Positions 5,595 to 8,391 of a stretch of 8,391 bases of DNA are shown piece after piece. Made by a program: the position numbers and the translations under genes. Positions within the stretch are counted from its first letter, which is position 1. Every line of letters starts with the position of its first letter. Under the pieces are notes generated by a model that was not told where the DNA came from, did not search any database, and saw nothing but the letters and a program-made list of their open reading frames with translations. This stretch comes from Candidatus Thorarchaeota archaeon. GTDB taxonomy: Archaea > Asgardarchaeota > Thorarchaeia > Thorarchaeales > Thorarchaeaceae. Where the stretch lies: positions 1-8,391 of the forward strand of contig DAOWDY010000128.1 in the NCBI GenBank assembly GCA_030638785.1, written 5' to 3'.

Positions 5595-6224
5595 GTGGGA
5601 GCATTCGGAGTAGTCACTGACCGCTTCGTATTTGTTAGTCCCAGGATGTCTTCGAAGGACCTTGATGCCATTGAGAGAACATTCAATCTCCCGCTTGTTC
5701 AATCAACTATCGCCACAATGGACACCGTTGGGTTAGTCATAGCAGCCAACTCGAATGGTATAGTTGTTCCCTACACAACTAGTGATGATGAATTAGAAAC
5801 CATCAGGCAGAGTGCTGAGGTTCCTGTTGATTGGATCGATAACAAGATGACTGCTCTTGGTAATATCATCATTACAAATGATAACGGAGCAATCTGCCAT
5901 CCAGAGTTTGATAAAGTATCCCGCGAGAAGATTGCAGACGTCCTAGGTGTCGAAGTTGTTCCAAGTACCATCGCAAAATTACCCATCGTAGGTGCAAACA
6001 TGGTGGCCACCAACAATGGAGCTGTAGTACATCCGATGGCATCTGTTGATGAAATTGAGAGAGTATCACAGTTGTTAAAAGTAGAAGTCGAAGTTGGAAC
6101 CGTGAACAGAGGCAGTCCATACACCAGCCTTGGCGTACTGGCCAATGTCGATGGAATGATAGCAGGTTCAGACACTACTGGTGTGGAACTAGCACACATT
6201 TCACAAGTGCTAGGATTTGTATGA
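5595..6224 (+). CDS. eif6: Translation initiation factor aIF6 (50S anti-association factor)
   Basis: aIF6 binds the large subunit beside L23/L24e-type proteins, blocks early joining with the 30S, and is needed for 50S maturation in the eukaryotic counterpart. The fold is a five-fold pseudo-symmetric ring, and the repeats are visible. They are VGLVIAANSNGIVVP (first), MTALGNIIITNDNGAICHPE (second), LPIVGANMVATNNGAVVHP (third), VGTVNRGSPYTSLGVLANVD (fourth) and the closing GSDTTGVELAHISQVLGF (last). From GTG 5595 there are 209 residues, but the true N-terminus is probably about 13 residues longer, because TTIARTNFEGDIN just upstream in the same frame matches the first strand of the family. That part has no ordinary start codon. 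The gene lies directly behind L31e and 23 bases before L18Ae, its usual archaeal position. Confidence 0.94.
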   Translation: MGAFGVVTDRFVFVSPRMSSKDLDAIERTFNLPLVQSTIATMDTVGLVIAANSNGIVVPYTTSDDELETIRQSAEVPVDWIDNKMTALGNIIITNDNGAICHPEFDKVSREKIADVLGVEVVPSTIAKLPIVGANMVATNNGAVVHPMASVDEIERVSQLLKVEVEVGTVNRGSPYTSLGVLANVDGMIAGSDTTGVELAHISQVLGFV

Positions 6225-6234
6225 TTAATTGAAA

Positions 6235-6240
6235 AGGTGA
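6235..6240 (+). promoter_or_regulatory. Ribosome binding site that selects the L18Ae start
   Basis: AGGTGA is seven bases before ATG 6248 and three before ATG 6244. The 6244 ATG is in another frame with no recognisable product. The spacing and the family match both favour 6248. Confidence 0.65.
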
Positions 6241-6247
6241 AGGATGA

Positions 6248-6490
6248 ATGAGCTCAAAGATCTGGCTAGCAACTGGCGAGTTTACCAAACTAAAAAGAGT
6301 CTTCAAGTTCTCCAGAGAACTTCTTGCTCCAAAAGAAGAACATGTTCGAGAGAAAATCTACTCCGAGCTTGGTAGTCGTCATAAAGTGGGTAGGAAATAC
6401 ATCAAATTCGCAGAAATCAAGGAAATCAAACCTGAAGATGTAAAGAATCTCGATCTCAGAAAGATGCTGGGTCTGGAGAGCGAAATCTAA
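6248..6490 (+). CDS. rpl18a: 50S ribosomal protein L18Ae (LX / L20A)
   Basis: A short archaeal large-subunit protein, equivalent to one half of eukaryotic L18a/eL20. The 80-residue product shows the expected pattern: an N-terminal strand IWLATGEF (5-12) and a basic helix entry KLKRVFKFSRELLAPKEEHV (14-33). After that come REKIYSELGSRHKVGRKYIK (34-53) and the final strand and tail FAEIKEIKPEDVKNLDLRKM. The segment VREKIYSELGSRHKVGRKYI matches the family block V.E.iys.lGSrHkv.R..I. Length is normal. Its stop codon overlaps the prefoldin alpha start (TAATG, 6488-6492), so translational coupling with pfdA is likely. LX is loosely bound in some archaeal ribosomes. Confidence 0.93.
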   Translation: MSSKIWLATGEFTKLKRVFKFSRELLAPKEEHVREKIYSELGSRHKVGRKYIKFAEIKEIKPEDVKNLDLRKMLGLESEI

Positions 6491-6939
6491 TGGCAGAAAA
6501 TCCAGTTCAGCAGCTTCTGAATGAACAGAAACTATTGGAAGGAAAAATCAACGAACTGCAGAACAATATTGGAATGTTTCAAGAAACATTAGCAAGTTAC
6601 AGAACAGGTCTAGCAGTTCTTGAAGAACTGGAAACTAAAGAAGTAGGCGAGAAAATCCTCTTTAGCGTTGGAGGAGCCGTTTACATTGAAGCACAGATTC
6701 TATCTAACGACCGTGTGATTAGAGCCCTCGGAAGTGGTGTTAGAGTCGAACAGTCCCTTGAAGAGTCCAAGACGGTCTTGACTGAGAGAATTGAACAGCT
6801 TAATTCTAGCTTAACCGCTCTTAGCCAAGAATATGATGGGACAATGAATAGAGCACAATGGCTTACGAACCAGATGCAGAACATATACGCTCAGGCACAG
6901 GCCGCACAATTACCCCAGCAGCCAAAGCCGGAGGAGTAG
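6490..6939 (+). CDS. pfdA: Prefoldin alpha subunit
   Basis: Archaeal prefoldin is an alpha2-beta4 hexamer with coiled-coil tentacles that captures unfolded chains and hands them to the thermosome. The 149-residue protein fits the alpha subunit. An N-terminal coiled coil (about 3-45) contains NEQKLLEGKINELQNNIGMF. Two beta hairpins follow (about 55-95), with GEKILFSVGGAVYIEAQIL and DRVIRALGSGVRVEQSLEES. A C-terminal coiled coil (about 96-140) carries LTERIEQLNSSLTALSQEYD and NQMQNIYAQAQAAQ, before a proline-rich tail. GGAG at 6475-6478 precedes ATG 6490, which overlaps the L18Ae stop. FtsY begins four bases after its stop. Placement next to ribosomal and targeting genes fits cotranslational folding. 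Confidence 0.93.
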   Translation: MAENPVQQLLNEQKLLEGKINELQNNIGMFQETLASYRTGLAVLEELETKEVGEKILFSVGGAVYIEAQILSNDRVIRALGSGVRVEQSLEESKTVLTERIEQLNSSLTALSQEYDGTMNRAQWLTNQMQNIYAQAQAAQLPQQPKPEE

Positions 6940-6943
6940 TGCG

Positions 6944-7852
6944 TTGTTTGAGAAGCTTCGTGGAGCACTTGATGGCGCAATAACAAAGGCAACTACCAAA
7001 GAGCTTACTGATAAGAATCTCACAGATGCTGTATGGGACTTACAACTTGTGCTTATACAGAACGATGTTGCTGTTGAGGTTGCTGAACATATTTGTGACC
7101 TCACCAAGGAGAAACTACTTGGAACAAGAACTGGACGGCTTGAGAAGACCGGTCGTCTGTTCAAAGAAGCCTTAGCTGAATCTGTTCGTGAGGTCTTAAC
7201 ACCACAAAAGCCTCTGGACATATTGGATTATGTTGCTGAACGAAGGGCAAATGGAGAGCCTACAACAATCATGTTTGTTGGAGTAAATGGAACAGGAAAG
7301 ACCACAACTCTAGCAAAACTAGCACACATACTCAAGAATAAAGGCCATAGCATAGTAATTGCTGCAGGGGATACTTATCGAGCAGGAAGTATCGAACAGC
7401 TAGAGAAGCACGCAGAAGCACTTGGTATCCGTGTGATTAAGCAATCTTACGGTTCAGATGCAGCTGCAGTGGCATATGATGCGGTGGCACATGCACGAGC
7501 CAAGAATGTCGATGTTGTATTGATTGATACTGCTGGGCGAATGCAGAGCAACAAAAACCTCATCAACGAGATGAAGAAGATTGCCAGAATTGCAGAACCT
7601 GATCTCAAGATCTTCATTGGAGATGCACTAGCGGGTAATGATGCCCTCTCTCAGGCCAAGGAATTCCATGAAGCCATTGATATTGATGGTGCGATTCTTA
7701 CAAAAGTAGATGCTGACCCATCTGGAGGTGCAGCACTCTCAATAACCTTCGTCACCGGACGACCTGTTGTGTATATTGGCGTTGGTCAGACCTACGATGA
7801 CCTCCAACACTTCGATCCTGACTGGTTCACCGAACGTTTACTAGCTGACTGA
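6944..7852 (+). CDS. ftsY: Signal recognition particle receptor FtsY
   Basis: FtsY is the membrane-associated SRP GTPase that pairs with SRP54 to deliver translating ribosomes to SecYEG. The 302-residue protein contains the helical N domain (about 1-85) and the G domain with all motifs. They are the P-loop GVNGTGKTTT (113-122), DTYRAGSIEQ (143-152), DTAGR (195-199), TKVDADPSGG (253-262) and GVGQTYDDL (279-287), followed by the terminal helix FDPDWFTERLL. GDALAGNDA at 226-234 is the usual FtsY form. The acidic A domain of bacterial FtsY is missing, as in many archaea, so membrane contact probably relies on the N-terminal helix MFEKLRGALDGA. The start is TTG 6944, with GGAGGAG overlapping the end of pfdA at 6930-6936. 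SRP54, often the next gene in archaea, does not follow here. Confidence 0.96.
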   Translation: MFEKLRGALDGAITKATTKELTDKNLTDAVWDLQLVLIQNDVAVEVAEHICDLTKEKLLGTRTGRLEKTGRLFKEALAESVREVLTPQKPLDILDYVAERRANGEPTTIMFVGVNGTGKTTTLAKLAHILKNKGHSIVIAAGDTYRAGSIEQLEKHAEALGIRVIKQSYGSDAAAVAYDAVAHARAKNVDVVLIDTAGRMQSNKNLINEMKKIARIAEPDLKIFIGDALAGNDALSQAKEFHEAIDIDGAILTKVDADPSGGAALSITFVTGRPVVYIGVGQTYDDLQHFDPDWFTERLLAD

Positions 7853-7905
7853 TTACAACGGCATTCTTATTACGAAGCAGAAAACAACTCGAATCAGAAA
7901 TGGCA

Positions 7906-7913
7906 AGAGGTGA
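7906..7913 (+). promoter_or_regulatory. Ribosome binding site for argF TTG start
   Basis: AGAGGTGA ends five bases before TTG 7919. It is the same AGGTGA core used by the ribosomal genes upstream and supports a TTG start rather than a later codon. The 66-bp spacer after FtsY shows no clear terminator or strong TATA box, so argF may be read from the same transcript. Confidence 0.6.
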
Positions 7914-7918
7914 CTAGC

Positions 7919-8391
7919 TTGAGCCTGAAGGGTAGAAATTTTATCGATCTATCGGATTTTGAGAAACATGAACTGAGAAAAGTATTGGACACTGCACAAG
8001 ATTTGAAGAGAAAGCAGAAGCGCGGCGAGCCTCATGAGCTTCTCAAGGGCAAATCATTGGCAATGATCTTTATGAAGTCCTCCACTCGTACACGAGTGTC
8101 TTTTGAAGTTGGTATGACCCAGCTTGGAGGACACGCACTATTCTTGCAACCAAGTGGGACACAACTAGGCCGCGGTGAAACCATTGGTGACACTGCACAG
8201 GTCCTTAGTAGATACTGTGATGTCATTATGGCTCGTGTCTTTGGACATGATGAGGTTGCTGACCTAGCTAAGTATGGAACAGTTCCTGTAATCAATGGAT
8301 TATCAGACTTACTGCACCCATGTCAGATTATGGCAGACCTGCAGACCATTGAGGAGCATAAAGGAAAGCTCGAGGGTCTGAAAATCACATA
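7919..8391 (+). CDS. argF: Ornithine carbamoyltransferase (3' end cut off by window edge)
   Basis: The enzyme joins carbamoyl phosphate and ornithine to give citrulline in arginine synthesis, or works in reverse in arginine catabolism. The visible 157 residues cover the carbamoyl phosphate domain. They include the N-terminal LKGRNFIDLSDFEKHELRKV (3-22), then FMKSSTRTRVSFEVGMTQLG (51-70) with the STRTR phosphate-binding motif at 55-59. GETIGDTAQVLSRYCD (86-101) is next, then ARVFGHDEVADLAKY and VINGLSDLLHPCQIMADLQT (124-143) with HPCQ at 133-136. FMKSSTRTR and HPCQ favour ornithine over aspartate carbamoyltransferase. The ornithine domain, including the expected DxxxSMG motif, lies beyond the window. 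The gene is not normally tied to the ribosomal cluster, so its place after ftsY reflects local gene order. The catabolic or anabolic role cannot be told from this part. Confidence 0.93.
   Translation, partial: MSLKGRNFIDLSDFEKHELRKVLDTAQDLKRKQKRGEPHELLKGKSLAMIFMKSSTRTRVSFEVGMTQLGGHALFLQPSGTQLGRGETIGDTAQVLSRYCDVIMARVFGHDEVADLAKYGTVPVINGLSDLLHPCQIMADLQTIEEHKGKLEGLKIT

Noticed and set aside
8032..8295. Minus-strand 87-codon frame
   Set aside because: It is antisense to argF, including the STRTR and HPCQ region, and has no features of its own.

Overview
The window looks like a chromosomal segment of an archaeon, and an Asgard-type lineage (for example Thorarchaeota-like) is a reasonable but unproven guess. 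The archaeal assignment rests on ribosomal proteins found only in archaea and eukaryotes (S19e, L39e, L31e, L18Ae/LX), aIF6, PDCD5, Nep1, the RNase P protein Rpp21 and prefoldin alpha. It also rests on TTTAAA-like TATA boxes and repeated AGGTGA ribosome binding sites. The Asgard guess comes from a eukaryote-type topoisomerase IB (also known from Thaumarchaeota and relatives), moderate base composition, and a charged eukaryote-like extension on L31e. No 16S gene or lineage marker is present to settle it.

Layout. Positions 1-1545 (minus) hold a DNA topoisomerase IB cut by the window edge just before its catalytic tyrosine. A divergent 146-bp spacer separates it from a small membrane-anchored TPR protein (1692-2201, plus). 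The minus strand then carries tRNA-Gly(UCC) with an encoded CCA (2214-2290) and the rRNA pseudouridine methyltransferase Nep1 (2342-3058). Nep1 is divergent from a plus-strand run that continues to the right edge: Rpp21 and a CRM/YhbY RNA-binding protein (3135-3767), a 165-bp leader with a possible hairpin, then S19e, PDCD5-like protein, L39e, L31e, aIF6, L18Ae, prefoldin alpha and FtsY (3933-7852). A partial ornithine carbamoyltransferase gene follows from 7919 to the end.

How the genes work together. S19e, L39e, L31e and L18Ae are ribosomal proteins, aIF6 is a 50S anti-association/maturation factor, prefoldin receives nascent chains, and FtsY docks translating ribosomes at the membrane. This order is a well-known conserved archaeal cluster. 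Nep1, Rpp21, the CRM protein and tRNA-Gly add rRNA and tRNA maturation. The region is therefore mostly a ribosome production and nascent-chain handling locus. argF and the topoisomerase look like ordinary chromosomal neighbours.

I found no mobile element, CRISPR array or obvious new multi-gene system. The points that stand out are local. L31e carries a roughly 120-residue N-terminal extension made of a tandem 9-residue lysine repeat followed by an acidic block. The aIF6 frame has no ordinary start codon where its conserved N-terminus begins. One near-symmetric TATA-like box may serve both nep1 and the Rpp21 gene. The S19e leader may be structured.
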